A stretch of DNA of 64,000 nucleotides from Clostridiaceae bacterium HFYG-1003 (GCA_024579835.1 CP102060.1:2145558-2209557); one strand, 5' to 3'. Positions 18,213-28,145 are shown, counted from the first letter of the stretch. Notes: generated by a model from the sequence alone, not told the origin. Made by a program: numbers and translations.

Positions 18213-19609
18213 GAAAGCACCTCTCTGCCTGTTTCCCTCCCATGGGATCCAGGAGCCACGGGCAGAATCAGCTGCCCCCTTGGCGCAGGTGCAGTAATCC
18301 TGCCTTCCTCAGCCACGATCTGTCCCCGGACGATGGTAAGGATGGGCAGACCGAAGCCTTTCAGACCGACAAAAGCCGAGATTGGATTCAAATAGTGCAG
18401 GGACTCTGGGGTGATCTCCCATTCCCGCTCGGGGTCGACCAGGATCAGATCCGCATCGGAACCTGGCTGGATGTTCCCCTTGCGGGGAAACAGACCGAAG
18501 GTTTTGGCCGGTCCTTCACTGAGACGCCGGGCTAAAAGCGAGGGATCAAAGCCCCGACGGACCACCGCTTCGTGATAGATTACCTGGAACAGCGACTGGA
18601 GGCCGCTGATTCCGCCCCAGGCGCCCATGATTCCGTGTTTCTCCTCAGATTTTTCCTCGGGTGCACAGGGGGAATGATCCGAGCATATGGAGGCAAGCGT
18701 TCCGTCCAGAACATACTCCCACAGCCCTTCGATGGCAGAGGCTTCACGTAAGGGCGGCGCGCACTTGTACAGGCTGCCGTGCGTCAGAACCTCCTTTGCA
18801 CTGAAGGTCAGATAATGGCTGCAGGTCTCTCCGGTCACATCCACGCCGGACCGCTGAGCCTCGCGAATGATTTCGGCAACCTCCGGATGACTGACGTGTA
18901 CGATGTGGACCTTGGCACCGGTCTCCCGGGCCAGGTCGATGACGTTTCTGGTCGCCATGACTTCTGCGATGAGGGGTCTGGAATTCAGAAAATCCTGCCA
19001 GGTCAGGGTGTTCTTGCGTCGGATCCGTTCCTCCCCCCACTTGATCAGAGCATAGTCTTCACAGTGGAAGCCGGCCCGCAATCCCAAAGGCGCCAGGATT
19101 TCCAGAGCTTCCCGCACCTGGCCCATGTTCAGTGAAACATAGTCCGGTGATACGGGGCCAATAAAGGACTTCACGGCGACACAGCCGGACTCCTTCAGAC
19201 CCGCCAGCTGATCCAGATTGTAATCGACCAAACCGCCCCAGAAGCTGTAGTCAACCCAGGCATTCGCTCCGACTTTTTCGTGCTTGCTGCAAAAGCGGGC
19301 TGCATCCGTCAAAGGCGGAACATTCTGCAGGGGCATGTCGATGACTGTAGTCACTCCGCCTGCTGCAGCGGCTTGTGTTCCATGGGCATAGTCCTCACGC
19401 CAGGTGAAACCCGGATCATTCAGGTGGACATGGGTATCGATGGCCCCGGGAAAGATCAGTTTGCCGACGGCATCGATGACGGTACGTCCCTCCGGAGTTT
19501 TCCCCGGAGACAGCAACGCCGCGATGCATTCGCCGTCGACACAGACATCAGCCGGAATCACGCCGTCGGGCAGGACGACCCGGCCATTTTTTATCACTAA
19601 ATCATACAT
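18209..19609 (-). CDS. allB: Allantoinase
   Basis: 466 residues, Zn-dependent hydrolysis of allantoin to allantoate. DTHVHLNDPGFTWRED (about 58), VAVKSFIGP with the carboxylated lysine (about 150), FHCED, HIVHVSHPEV, GETCSHYLTF and ICSDHSPC (about 315) match AllB closely. An AAGGAG ribosome site precedes the ATG. It is first of the pair of amidohydrolase genes and lies after allC on the same strand, so the order of transcription is cupin, allC, allB, second paralog. PucR (22421-24073) is the likely regulator. Confidence 0.88.
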   Translation of the reverse strand: MYDLVIKNGRVVLPDGVIPADVCVDGECIAALLSPGKTPEGRTVIDAVGKLIFPGAIDTHVHLNDPGFTWREDYAHGTQAAAAGGVTTVIDMPLQNVPPLTDAARFCSKHEKVGANAWVDYSFWGGLVDYNLDQLAGLKESGCVAVKSFIGPVSPDYVSLNMGQVREALEILAPLGLRAGFHCEDYALIKWGEERIRRKNTLTWQDFLNSRPLIAEVMATRNVIDLARETGAKVHIVHVSHPEVAEIIREAQRSGVDVTGETCSHYLTFSAKEVLTHGSLYKCAPPLREASAIEGLWEYVLDGTLASICSDHSPCAPEEKSEEKHGIMGAWGGISGLQSLFQVIYHEAVVRRGFDPSLLARRLSEGPAKTFGLFPRKGNIQPGSDADLILVDPEREWEITPESLHYLNPISAFVGLKGFGLPILTIVRGQIVAEEGRITAPAPRGQLILPVAPGSHGRETGREVLS

Positions 19610-19673
19610 ATGTCATTCTCCTTATGGTGTGTACTGAAGAGGACCCTTTGCCGGGTCAACCCACCATGTCGTC

Positions 19674-20909
19674 TCATGCGTCCAGGTATGCCAGCGCGTA
19701 GAGGCTTTCGATGAGTGCTCTCAGGCCTTGCGCCAGATGCTCCGGAGCGGTGTATTCGGCCGGATTGTGGCTGATGCCGAGGTGGCTTGGCACAAAGATC
19801 ATCGCAGTGGAAAAGCGATCGGCCATGATCTGTGCGTCGTGCCCTGCTCCGCTGTGCATCATTCGGTAGGGGATGCCCTGCCGATCAAAGCGTTCCCGTA
19901 TCAGTGCCACCAGCTTCTGACACATGGGCACCGGTTTGCTGCTCATGTAGTTTTCGATGTGGGCTTCCATGCCCAGCTCAGAAGCTGTGGCTTCCACGAG
20001 GTTCCGAACATCCTCAGCAAACTGGAGAATTACCTCACCGTCCGTGTGACGAACATCCAGACTGAACTGGACCTTAGCCGGTACGACATTGGAGGTATTG
20101 GGGTACACCTGGAGCATGCCCACCGTGGCGACCAGGGGATCACCATAGGCTTTGGCCCTGGCATTAATGCTTTCGATGATTCGTGCACTGGCGTACAGGG
20201 CATCCCGGCGATAGCTCATGGGAGTTGTGCCGGCATGGTTCGCCTGCCCTTCCAACGTGATGAACGATCGGTTCTGTCCCACAATGTGCTCAACAAGGCC
20301 GATGGGTACGTCCTCACTTTCCAACACGCCACCCTGCTCGATGTGCAGTTCGATGAACGCTTTGATGTCCTCACGGGGAGGGCCTTCGTCTTTAAAGCGG
20401 AACCCGGCATCCGTCATGACATCCTTGAAGGCATTGCCCTCACCGTCGGTCAGGTGTATGACTTCCGAGGGCTCAACGCGACCGGCGATGTTTTTGGAGC
20501 CCCAGAAGGTAAAGGGGAAACGGCTCCCTTCCTCTTCGGCCATGGATACGACCTCCAGGCTTTTCTTCGGCTGACCGAAAACACTGTTGAGATAGGCAAT
20601 GGCAACCAGACCTGCTGCAATGCCGTACTGTCCGTCCAGTTTGCCGCCGCTCACCACGGTGTCGATGTGGGATCCGGTCAGGATGGTTTCGTCGGAACTT
20701 CCGGGCAGGTGGCCGAACAGGTTGCCCACCTCGTCATTGAATGTGACCAGGCCTTTCTCCCTAAATTTATCTTCCAGATATCTCTGGGCTTTTTTCCAAT
20801 TGGAATCATACAGTAGCCGGGTGACGCCATTTTGGTCATCTCTGCCAAAATCAGCCAGTTCATCCAGAATCTTTATTACCTCATCGATGAGATCTTCTCT
20901 AATGACCAA
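19674..20909 (-). CDS. allC: Allantoate amidohydrolase / M20-family carbamoylase
   Basis: 411 residues. Metal-binding motifs of the peptidase M20 hydantoinase/carbamoylase group: GSHIDTV, DGQYG, EEEGSRF, IELHIEQG, GQANHAGTTPM, GAGHDAQ and SHNPAEYT. In this context allantoate deiminase (allantoate to ureidoglycine, CO2 and ammonia) is the best fit; N-carbamoyl-amino-acid hydrolase is the alternative. The start is TTG at 20909 with AAGGAGG about 9 bases upstream. It lies between the cupin gene and allB. Confidence 0.85.
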   Translation of the reverse strand: MVIREDLIDEVIKILDELADFGRDDQNGVTRLLYDSNWKKAQRYLEDKFREKGLVTFNDEVGNLFGHLPGSSDETILTGSHIDTVVSGGKLDGQYGIAAGLVAIAYLNSVFGQPKKSLEVVSMAEEEGSRFPFTFWGSKNIAGRVEPSEVIHLTDGEGNAFKDVMTDAGFRFKDEGPPREDIKAFIELHIEQGGVLESEDVPIGLVEHIVGQNRSFITLEGQANHAGTTPMSYRRDALYASARIIESINARAKAYGDPLVATVGMLQVYPNTSNVVPAKVQFSLDVRHTDGEVILQFAEDVRNLVEATASELGMEAHIENYMSSKPVPMCQKLVALIRERFDRQGIPYRMMHSGAGHDAQIMADRFSTAMIFVPSHLGISHNPAEYTAPEHLAQGLRALIESLYALAYLDA

Positions 20910-20943
20910 ACCAGTCTTCCTCCTTCAAGGTTGTTACCCCATT

Positions 20944-21291
20944 TCAGTTGAACAGGATGATGGAAATGTACTCAAGGGTCTCATCACCGATGGGTTCGAT
21001 GGAATGAAAATCACCATCTCGACAGATGGCCATCTCGCCAGGATTCAGCTCAAAGATCGTTCCATTGTCACTGTATCTGGCTTTCCCCTTCAGAATGAAG
21101 TATGCTTCCTGGTCTCCGACATGCTGATGATATCCAATCGAATTTCCGGGTTCAATGATGGATTTCCCATAAAAACGGCCCTTGCCGAGAAAATCATCCT
21201 TTTCAAAAAAATTAACGATTTTGATCTCACCCTTGCCATCTTTATGTGCTACGCTCTTTTCTATTCGAAAATCATCTTGTTTTTTTATCAT
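20944..21291 (-). CDS. Small single-domain cupin protein
   Basis: 115 residues. The cupin motif GNSIGYHQHVGDQEAYFILKG supplies the metal ligands His, His and Glu, and GDFHSI the fourth. The start has AAGGAGG. First gene of the minus-strand ureide operon, 35 bases before allC. Cupins in such clusters may act on ureidoglycine or ureidoglycolate, or be sensory; the function is not certain. It is divergent from the larger bicupin AllE gene. Confidence 0.75.
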   Translation of the reverse strand: MIKKQDDFRIEKSVAHKDGKGEIKIVNFFEKDDFLGKGRFYGKSIIEPGNSIGYHQHVGDQEAYFILKGKARYSDNGTIFELNPGEMAICRDGDFHSIEPIGDETLEYISIILFN

Positions 21292-21452
21292 TTTTTACCT
21301 CCTTACTTTTCACTCTCATTCTAAAGGATTACATCCCAGTCACATATGACAAAGCTTAGCGGAATTTTTTATCCACAATGGCTAATGTACCGAAAATGAA
21401 ATGGTTTAATATAGTAGTAGGTAGTTTATCGATGAATAGGAGAGAAATTAAA

Positions 21453-22217
21453 ATGGGTTATAGAACGGATCTACTGAGCAGCAGATCAATCGTAAAGCAT
21501 GGGGTTTATGCCCTGATCACCCCGGAGGGCCTGGTCAACAATGTGCTCCCGCATTTTGAGGATGTCAGCCTCAGTATCATCGCGTCGCCGAAAATGGGAG
21601 CAAGCTTTGTGGAATATCTGGTGGACTTCGCGCCAGGCGGCGGAAATCGCGAAGCCTTTGGTGGAGATGGGATCGAGACTTTTGTCTATGTCCTGAGCGG
21701 CAGTTTGGAAGTCCTGATCGAAGACGAAACCTTTCAGCTTGCAGATGAAGGCTATGCCTACTGTCCGCCGGACAAAGCCATGGTGATGACCAACAAATCA
21801 TCCGGGCATACCAAGGCGATTCTCTACAAGCAGCGCTACATCCCGGCAAAAGGCGTCGGCCTGCCCTGGGTCGTGTCCAACCATGTCAGCAACCTGGAAG
21901 CGTATGACTATGACGAGATGGCGGATGTATCTATGTCCGACCTTCTGCCCAAAGCCATCGAGTTCGATATGAACTTCCATATTCTGAGCTTCCAGCCCGG
22001 TGGTTCCCACCCCTTCATCGAGACTCATGTACAGGAGCATGGCGCTTACCTGATCTCCGGTGAAGGAATGTACAATCTGAACAATGAGTGGATCCCTGTC
22101 AAAAAGCATGACTTCATCTGGATGGGGCCCTTCGTCCACCAGGCGACTTATGCCGTGGGCATGGAGCCTTTGACCTATGTATACTCAAAGGACTGCCATA
22201 GGGATCCGGAGATTTAG
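21453..22217 (+). CDS. allE: (S)-ureidoglycine aminohydrolase
   Basis: 254 residues, bicupin. Converts (S)-ureidoglycine to (S)-ureidoglycolate and ammonia, the step after allantoate amidohydrolase. The sequence from MGYRTDLLSSRSIVKHGVYALITPEGLVNN through VQEHGAYLISGEGMYNLNNEW and WMGPFVHQATYAVG matches the AllE family over its length. I start at the ATG at 21453, which has AGGAGA 9 bases upstream; the ATG at 21378 has none. It is transcribed divergently from the rest of the ureide operon. Confidence 0.92.
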   Translation: MGYRTDLLSSRSIVKHGVYALITPEGLVNNVLPHFEDVSLSIIASPKMGASFVEYLVDFAPGGGNREAFGGDGIETFVYVLSGSLEVLIEDETFQLADEGYAYCPPDKAMVMTNKSSGHTKAILYKQRYIPAKGVGLPWVVSNHVSNLEAYDYDEMADVSMSDLLPKAIEFDMNFHILSFQPGGSHPFIETHVQEHGAYLISGEGMYNLNNEWIPVKKHDFIWMGPFVHQATYAVGMEPLTYVYSKDCHRDPEI

Positions 22218-22323
22218 GAAAACCCGGGGAAATTCAGGAAATCCTGATGATTTAGGAAGTCGTTGCGAATTCATAGAAACAGCCTTTAACGAAAACCCGC
22301 CAATCCCCCCCATTAATGATTGG

Positions 22324-22398
22324 AAAACACCTGGCCGTCCTTTGTGACTGGATGCGACTCAGTCGGCATTCACCACAAAGGATTGGTCAGGTGTTTTT
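22324..22398. terminator. Bidirectional terminator between allE and pucR
   Basis: AAAACACCTG...TCCTTTGTG pairs with CACAAAGGA...CAGGTGTTTTT, a long stem with small internal loops and T-runs on both strands, positioned between two convergent genes. Confidence 0.85.
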
Positions 22399-22420
22399 CC
22401 TGTTTCATATCATTGATTGA

Positions 22421-24073
22421 TCAGCGGATCGGATCCACCAGCTTCAGGATCTTGATGCCCATCTCGATCTCCAGCATCTTATCCCGGTCTTCCAGATTCA
22501 GAGAAGTAATCTCCCGGATGCGACTCAGCCGGTACAGTACGGTCTTATAATGAACGAACAGCTTCTCCGAGGTCCGTACAGCATTGAGGTTCGACTCGAG
22601 ATACCTCTCCAGGGTATCAATTAGCTCGTTGTTTTTATCCTTATCGTACTCCCGAAGCTTGAGGAGGCTCTCCGGTACAAAATTCACCAGCGATTCCCGG
22701 TCCTGAATGCTGCACAGGATTTTATACAGACCCAGTTCGTCGTAAATCACGGTATCGTTGTTCCTGAAGAGCCGGTCACCGAACTGCACCGCATCTTTGG
22801 CCTGGAAGTAGCTGTGTCCGATGTCTTTCAACGAAAGAGCCATTCCACCGATGCCGATGAGCACCGAGACCTTTCCCAGACGTTTGGTGACATTGTCCCG
22901 GACCTCTGCGCCAAATTTCTTCATTTCTGCATAGACATTCTTCAGCTGAGCATTCGGAGCAACTGGCCAGAATACGATCAGCTCCTCTCCCTTGATCAAG
23001 GAGATGTGATCCTTAATGAAAAAAAAGGCAATGCGGTCGATGATGCCCTTCACGGTTTCACGGGATTCCATCAGCCACTCCGTCAGAGCATCCCGCTCAG
23101 GCTCCTGGGACTGGATCTTGACCACCGCGATGAGATAGGGCTTGTGCAGATCCCAGCCCAAGATATTGCCCCGGTCGTAGATGTCCCGCTCGCACTGGTA
23201 GCGCTGATGGACGATGTCATCCAGAAGTTCTCCTTTGTAGCGCAGCTGAGATTCATTGACTGCCGTATCTTTGAGGACCTCCAGACGCAGGGTGTTGGCT
23301 GCGGTTTCCAGTGCAATGTAATCCAGTTCCTTAAGGGGTCCCACTATTTCGATGATCCCGAGATAAGCCCGCACCTTGCCGACGACCTCGATGGGCTGGA
23401 TGGTCAGATGATAAATACCGGCGGGATCCTGAAACTGGACATCCATTGAAAAGATGGGATTCCCCTCATAAACCATACGACGCAGGTTCTTTTCGACGAT
23501 ATTCAGCTCAGAAAACCGCTCATCACTGGATGACAGTACCCGCATCTCCGTATCGAAAATCAAAACCGGCTGCTCGATAAACTCCGCCAGAGTCCTTGAA
23601 ATTGAGTCAATCCCCTTCATGGCCAGTGACAGCTGGTTGAAGCGGATGTGACAGGTCTTATAGTAGTTCAGGCGGACGACCTGATCATTTAATAGATACT
23701 CCATAACCGGATACAGTATGTCGATGTATTTGACCTCCGGCGGAATTTCCAGGAGAGGAAAGCCCAGCTCATTCGCTCTGTCGATGACCGGTCTGGCCAG
23801 CACCGGATACAAGTCTGAGACCTTGACGACCAGACCGGCCGCCCCGTTTCTGGACAGATCGGAGATCATCCGAATCTGCGTCGAGACATCATTCTCAATG
23901 GAATAAAAGCTCGTCAGCAATAGTTCCCCGCCCTTGATCCAGTTGGCAATATCCGGCCGTTCGACGATGGTGATTCCGCTCACGAGGGTGTTCTCCATAT
24001 TTTCCATGCCTGAATGGATCCTGGCCTTGGCGAAGCAGTCCATATTCAATATTTGTGCCAGTAGTATTCCCAT
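22421..24073 (-). CDS. pucR: PucR-family transcriptional regulator
   Basis: 550 residues. The N-terminal PucR domain (about 5-125, LVSGITIVERPDIANWIKGGELLLTS) is followed by a GGDEF-like central region and a C-terminal HTH_30 domain (LERYLESNLNAVRTSEKLFVHYKTVLYRLSRI, about 485-540). PucR proteins control purine and ureide catabolism in response to intermediates such as allantoin; the adjacent all genes fit. The start at 24073 has GGAGG six bases upstream. Longer upstream starts lack a ribosome site. Confidence 0.9.
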   Translation of the reverse strand: MGILLAQILNMDCFAKARIHSGMENMENTLVSGITIVERPDIANWIKGGELLLTSFYSIENDVSTQIRMISDLSRNGAAGLVVKVSDLYPVLARPVIDRANELGFPLLEIPPEVKYIDILYPVMEYLLNDQVVRLNYYKTCHIRFNQLSLAMKGIDSISRTLAEFIEQPVLIFDTEMRVLSSSDERFSELNIVEKNLRRMVYEGNPIFSMDVQFQDPAGIYHLTIQPIEVVGKVRAYLGIIEIVGPLKELDYIALETAANTLRLEVLKDTAVNESQLRYKGELLDDIVHQRYQCERDIYDRGNILGWDLHKPYLIAVVKIQSQEPERDALTEWLMESRETVKGIIDRIAFFFIKDHISLIKGEELIVFWPVAPNAQLKNVYAEMKKFGAEVRDNVTKRLGKVSVLIGIGGMALSLKDIGHSYFQAKDAVQFGDRLFRNNDTVIYDELGLYKILCSIQDRESLVNFVPESLLKLREYDKDKNNELIDTLERYLESNLNAVRTSEKLFVHYKTVLYRLSRIREITSLNLEDRDKMLEIEMGIKILKLVDPIR

Positions 24074-24655
24074 GCTGATCCTCCTTACCAGGAATGAATC
24101 TCCTCTTGGTATTTTATCACGGGGCGACCTGAAAGTCTGTGAACTGATTAAGTAATTATGCAGGAATCGTCTTGCTGGGAGGCTGGGAGGAATCGGTGCC
24201 ATGCCAGCGCGCCGGACTGGATGATCCGGTGTCCGCAACTGGGCAGAATCATGAGATAGCGGCTGGTGCCAAGGGATTTATTCTTCCCTGTATGGTGAAC
24301 TTTCCCAGGCTCTCATCCATTCAGACGCTGGATGAGCAGGATGTTATCCCGTCGTTCCATTTGATCAGTCATTCAGAACGATTAGTAATAAACCAGAATT
24401 CCATTCATTTTATGCACCTCAAATGGGATACCATCGGGATATCGCAACAACAGATCATTACAAGTTCCCGAGGAAGTTCTGAATATGCTCGAACACTTAG
24501 GACTCCGGAGAATAAAAAACCCTGGAAAAATACCCCGCTGACCAGGGCTCTCCCCTCCCTTCCACCCGTTCAGAGACGACGTCTGCCAGTACAGACAGAG
24601 CCTTAGATGGTGCTATAATTGGGGAGATTAATCAACGTGTAATGGAGGAAAAACC
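24074..24655. other. Intergenic region between pucR and an amidohydrolase gene
   Basis: About 580 bases without a supported gene. It carries a short hairpin, CCCTGG...CCAGGG, near 24522-24548, and the promoter of the downstream amidohydrolase. The open frame 24172-24606 has no ribosome site or recognisable content. Confidence 0.5.
24614..24619 (+). promoter_or_regulatory. Extended -10 element for the amidohydrolase gene
   Basis: TGCTATAAT (24611-24619) is a perfect extended -10. No good -35 lies 17 bases upstream. The start codon follows 36 bases later, giving a leader of about 30 bases. Confidence 0.55.
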
Positions 24656-25834
24656 ATGCTTATCAAGAATGCAAAAGTACTCACAATGGAAGGATCCCAA
24701 GAAGTCTACGAGGATCTTGCCATCCTGGTGGAGGACGGCCGGATCAAAGCTGTTGGCAGAGATCTCGAGGAGACGGGGGCCATCCTCGATGCCAAAGGTG
24801 CCATTCTGATGCCAGGATTCATCGATGCCCATTGTCACCTGGGCATGTGGGAGGACGCCTTGGGCTTTGAAGGAGATGATGGCAATGAAATGACCAACCC
24901 GATCACCCCGGAGCTCAGGGCGATCGATGCCATCAATCCCATGGATCGAAACTTTTCCGAGGCGATCAAGGGAGGCGTTCTGACCGTCTGTACCGGTCCC
25001 GGCTCAGCCAATGTCATGGGTGGTACATTCTGCGTTATGAAGACCTGCGGCCACCGTGTGGATGATATGCTCATTAAAGAGGCTGCTGCCATGAAGATCG
25101 CCTTCGGCGAAAACCCCAAAAGGGTCTACCGCGGTAAGGATAAAACCCCATCCACCCGAATGGCAACAGCCGCTGAGCTGAGAAAGGTTCTTTTCGAAGC
25201 CAGGGAATATTATGACGGCAGGCAACTGGCAGATGAAAGCAAACGACCGAAATTCGACCTGAAACTTGAATCCTTACTGCCCGTCATGGAGGGAAAGATG
25301 CCGTTAAAGGCACATGCTCATCGGGCCGATGACATATTCACAGCCCTTCGAATCGCCAGAGAGTTCAACCTGAAGCTGACCCTTGAGCACGTCACCGAAG
25401 GCCACCTGATCGCCGACGACCTGGCTGCAGAAGGCGTACCCTGCATCGTCGGTCCCAGCTTCGGCGACCGCTCCAAGGTCGAGTTGAAGAACAAGAGCTT
25501 CGTGACTCCCGGAAAGCTGGCAGCAGCTGGTATCAATGTGGCCATTATGACGGATCATCCGGTGATCCCCATCGAGCACCTCAATATGACAGCAGCGTAT
25601 TGCGTGAAAGAAGGCATGGATCACTACGAGGCACTGAAAGCCCTGACCATCAATCCAGCGAGGATTCTGGAAGTAGATGACCGCATTGGTTCCATCAAGG
25701 CAGGCAAGGACGCGGATCTGGTCCTCTGGAACGGAGATCCGCTGGACATTTCCAGCTCTGTCCAGTTAGCTATGGTCAACGGGAAGGTCGTCTACGAGAA
25801 GGACATCCCAATATCAGCCGGAAAGCAGTCTTAA
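24656..25834 (+). CDS. Metal-dependent amidohydrolase (imidazolonepropionase-like)
   Basis: 392 residues. PGFIDAHCHLGMWED (about 55) is the first metal motif; KAHAHRADDI, LEHVTEG and MTDHPVIP supply the later His and Asp ligands. The C-terminal GSIKAGKDADLVLWNGDPLD is typical of COG1228-type amidohydrolases. Candidate substrates are cyclic amides, imidazolonepropionate-like compounds or N-acyl amino acids. TGGAGG lies upstream of the ATG. Single-gene unit bounded by the extended -10 promoter and a terminator at 25907. The neighbourhood suggests a role in ureide or dipeptide breakdown, but the substrate is not resolved. Confidence 0.85.
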   Translation: MLIKNAKVLTMEGSQEVYEDLAILVEDGRIKAVGRDLEETGAILDAKGAILMPGFIDAHCHLGMWEDALGFEGDDGNEMTNPITPELRAIDAINPMDRNFSEAIKGGVLTVCTGPGSANVMGGTFCVMKTCGHRVDDMLIKEAAAMKIAFGENPKRVYRGKDKTPSTRMATAAELRKVLFEAREYYDGRQLADESKRPKFDLKLESLLPVMEGKMPLKAHAHRADDIFTALRIAREFNLKLTLEHVTEGHLIADDLAAEGVPCIVGPSFGDRSKVELKNKSFVTPGKLAAAGINVAIMTDHPVIPIEHLNMTAAYCVKEGMDHYEALKALTINPARILEVDDRIGSIKAGKDADLVLWNGDPLDISSSVQLAMVNGKVVYEKDIPISAGKQS

Positions 25835-25906
25835 AGGAATTGCAGTCGCTATAAAAAGCGGATCTGGCATATTATCGAATAAACTGATTTCCAAAATCAC
25901 GACAAA

Positions 25907-25940
25907 GAAAATCCTTGAATTCCAAGGATTTTCGTCTTTT
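25907..25940. terminator. Bidirectional terminator
   Basis: GAAAATCCTTG pairs with CAAGGATTTTC, followed by GTCTTTT on the plus strand and TTTGTC on the minus. It serves the amidohydrolase gene and the convergent rpiR-like gene. Confidence 0.85.
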
Positions 25941-25960
25941 GGGGCTCGATTATATTTCGT

Positions 25961-26848
25961 TCATCTTTTCGGATTCTCGGATTTTCTGGGTATTTCTGTT
26001 TTCCAATCATTCTGAAGTTTATCTTCCAGTGACCATACAAGCTTTCTATACCGCTCAAACCGTTCTTTTCCTTCCAATACCAGAATGGTCATGATCATAT
26101 CAATGACTGAAAACACAGCTGTCAGTGAGTTAAAGTAGATGGGATGCTCCGTATTTACGATGATTGAGTTCATTTCATCCAGATAAATAGGTGAATCAAT
26201 CCGATCCGTGATGGTAATGGTATTGGCATGGACTGATTTTAAATAGTCCATGATGTTGATCGTGTGCCTGGAATAATATGGAAATGAAAAGACAAAAACC
26301 AGGTCTTCCTTGTCTGTGTTCACCAGATCGAACATGACATCAAATTCATCCATGGTATTCACTACAGAATTATTAAAGCCGATGGTTTTTAGACGCAATT
26401 CCATGAACTTGGCTGCCACATGGGAAACCTTGTGTCCATATATATGGATTGTTTTAGCTTTTTTAATTCTTTCCACCACTGAAAACAGCAAGCCGGGATC
26501 GATGGCCTCATACGTATTACGGATTCTTTCAATTTCCTTGTATCGGTATTCTTCATAAATCTGGAACTTATTCGTCAATCCCTTCATCTCAAGGTCATTT
26601 TTTATACTGATACCGACGATGTTGGTGATATGCGCCTGCAGGCTTTTCTTAATGTCGGAATAGTTTGACAATCCAAGTTTTTTTGAAAAATTCAGAATCG
26701 TAACTTCCGAAACGGAAACATTTTGGGCCAGTTCTTTAAGAGATAGAAAACAAGCTTTTTCTATATTATTCATCAGATAATCCGCGATTTTCTTCTGAGT
26801 TTTCGTCAGCGTATCATAGTTTTCCTGCATTGACTCCAAAATATTCAT
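25961..26848 (-). CDS. RpiR-family regulator (HTH plus SIS domain)
   Basis: 295 residues. The N-terminal HTH_6 (LTKTQKKIADYLMNN...LSLKELAQNVSVSEVTILNFSKKLGLSNYSDIK) is followed by a SIS domain (about 120-260, containing IHIYGHKVSHVAAKFMELRL). SIS domains usually bind phosphosugars, but RpiR members also control amino-acid and peptide clusters. It is last on the strand carrying the isoaspartyl-dipeptide genes and probably regulates them. GAAAGGAAA precedes the ATG. The gap of 133 bases to iadA may contain its own promoter. Confidence 0.88.
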   Translation of the reverse strand: MNILESMQENYDTLTKTQKKIADYLMNNIEKACFLSLKELAQNVSVSEVTILNFSKKLGLSNYSDIKKSLQAHITNIVGISIKNDLEMKGLTNKFQIYEEYRYKEIERIRNTYEAIDPGLLFSVVERIKKAKTIHIYGHKVSHVAAKFMELRLKTIGFNNSVVNTMDEFDVMFDLVNTDKEDLVFVFSFPYYSRHTINIMDYLKSVHANTITITDRIDSPIYLDEMNSIIVNTEHPIYFNSLTAVFSVIDMIMTILVLEGKERFERYRKLVWSLEDKLQNDWKTEIPRKSENPKR

Positions 26849-26981
26849 CTTCGTTTCCTTTCTATCACCGTAAAATCTATCAGACAGATGGTTAATTTAC
26901 TGATCTGTTATCTCCTGAAAAATCCAGATATCGACAGCTAATATTATTCAAGGTCTGGATCTCCAGCAATTTCCACGGCAT

Positions 26982-28145
26982 CTATTGGAAAGTATCCCTG
27001 CACTTTAATTCTTTATTGAGCATCATGATCTTACCCCCGCTGATCACTGCGCTGATCTCAAGCGTTTCGGCCTCCAATAAAACGATGTCTGCATCATTTC
27101 CTGGGAGTAACTGACCCTTCAGGGGCAAATTCAGTACTTTGGAAGGATTCACCGTGATGGCTTTCAGGGCTTGGGACATTTCGACACCATGATTAATAAC
27201 GCTTTCCCTGACAGTCTTAAATAAGCTGTCTGAAAGTCCTAAGCCCATTCCCCTGAAGTTCCTGTTCTCATCGAACTGCGGCATGCTTCCCTGTCCATCA
27301 GACGTCATGGTGATTCGGTCAACCGGTGCTCCACTGTCTAGAAGAATTTTGAAGGCCTGGGCGCTGGTGATAGAGTTTCTCTGAGGCGATGGAATCAGCG
27401 AAGTGGTAATATCGACGTATCCGCCTGCTTTAGCGTAGGATGCTGCCTCATTGAGCAGCTTCTCGTTTCTTGCGATATGAGTTGGATAGAATTGAGTAAT
27501 CGGTATTTCCGTTTCATTTATGACCTCAAGAATCTGTGATAATCCTTTTGAGCCGTCGCCCATATGGCAGTTGACCACCCCCGCTTTTCTGGACAAGATC
27601 CCTCCCACTCTTGCTTCAGACCCTATCCGGGCTATTTCATGCAAATTCGGCGAGGAGCTCCTGTGATCTGAAATCGCAACTTCGCCAACTCCGATCACAG
27701 GATCCAGAAGCATGATGTCCGAAATTACTGATCCTGTGAGTGTTCGGATCGGAACCTGGTAGGAGCCGGTATAGCAGTATGCAGATACCCCCTCTTCTCT
27801 GAGGGAGTATACTTTGGCAATCAGATTCTCCATGGTTCTGGTTATTCCATCGGTGCCGAGGCAACCCACTACCGTGGTGACGCCGGATTTGACCAGTGTC
27901 GTCATTTTGAGCTCCGGAGTTCTCGTTTTAAAGCCACCTTCGCCGCCTCCGCCCAGAATATGAACGTGCCCGTCAATAAATCCTGGAACCGCCAGGAGAT
28001 TGCTACATTCAATTTCAGTAATTTCAAGATTGCCTGTGTCGAATTCCTCTTCGCGGATTGATTCAATGGTATTACCTGCAATGAGGATATTTCTCCGACC
28101 GATATGGTCCGGAGTAAAAGCATCAGCATTTTTTAAAAGTATCAT
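26982..28145 (-). CDS. iadA: Isoaspartyl dipeptidase
   Basis: 387 residues, amidohydrolase fold cleaving beta-aspartyl dipeptides. Motifs: PGFIDGHVHILGGGGEGGFKTRTPE (a hallmark of IadA), VGCLGTDGITR, GEVAISDHRSS, VNCHMGDGS, FYPTHIARN and MTSDGQGSMP. The bridging lysine of most amidohydrolases is replaced in this family by a carboxylated lysine in the strand before GEVAISD, or by Glu of that motif. The start has GAGAAGG. It is in an operon with a creatininase-family gene and a dipeptide ABC transporter, which makes uptake followed by cleavage of isoaspartyl dipeptides the likely pathway. Confidence 0.93.
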   Translation of the reverse strand: MILLKNADAFTPDHIGRRNILIAGNTIESIREEEFDTGNLEITEIECSNLLAVPGFIDGHVHILGGGGEGGFKTRTPELKMTTLVKSGVTTVVGCLGTDGITRTMENLIAKVYSLREEGVSAYCYTGSYQVPIRTLTGSVISDIMLLDPVIGVGEVAISDHRSSSPNLHEIARIGSEARVGGILSRKAGVVNCHMGDGSKGLSQILEVINETEIPITQFYPTHIARNEKLLNEAASYAKAGGYVDITTSLIPSPQRNSITSAQAFKILLDSGAPVDRITMTSDGQGSMPQFDENRNFRGMGLGLSDSLFKTVRESVINHGVEMSQALKAITVNPSKVLNLPLKGQLLPGNDADIVLLEAETLEISAVISGGKIMMLNKELKCRDTFQ

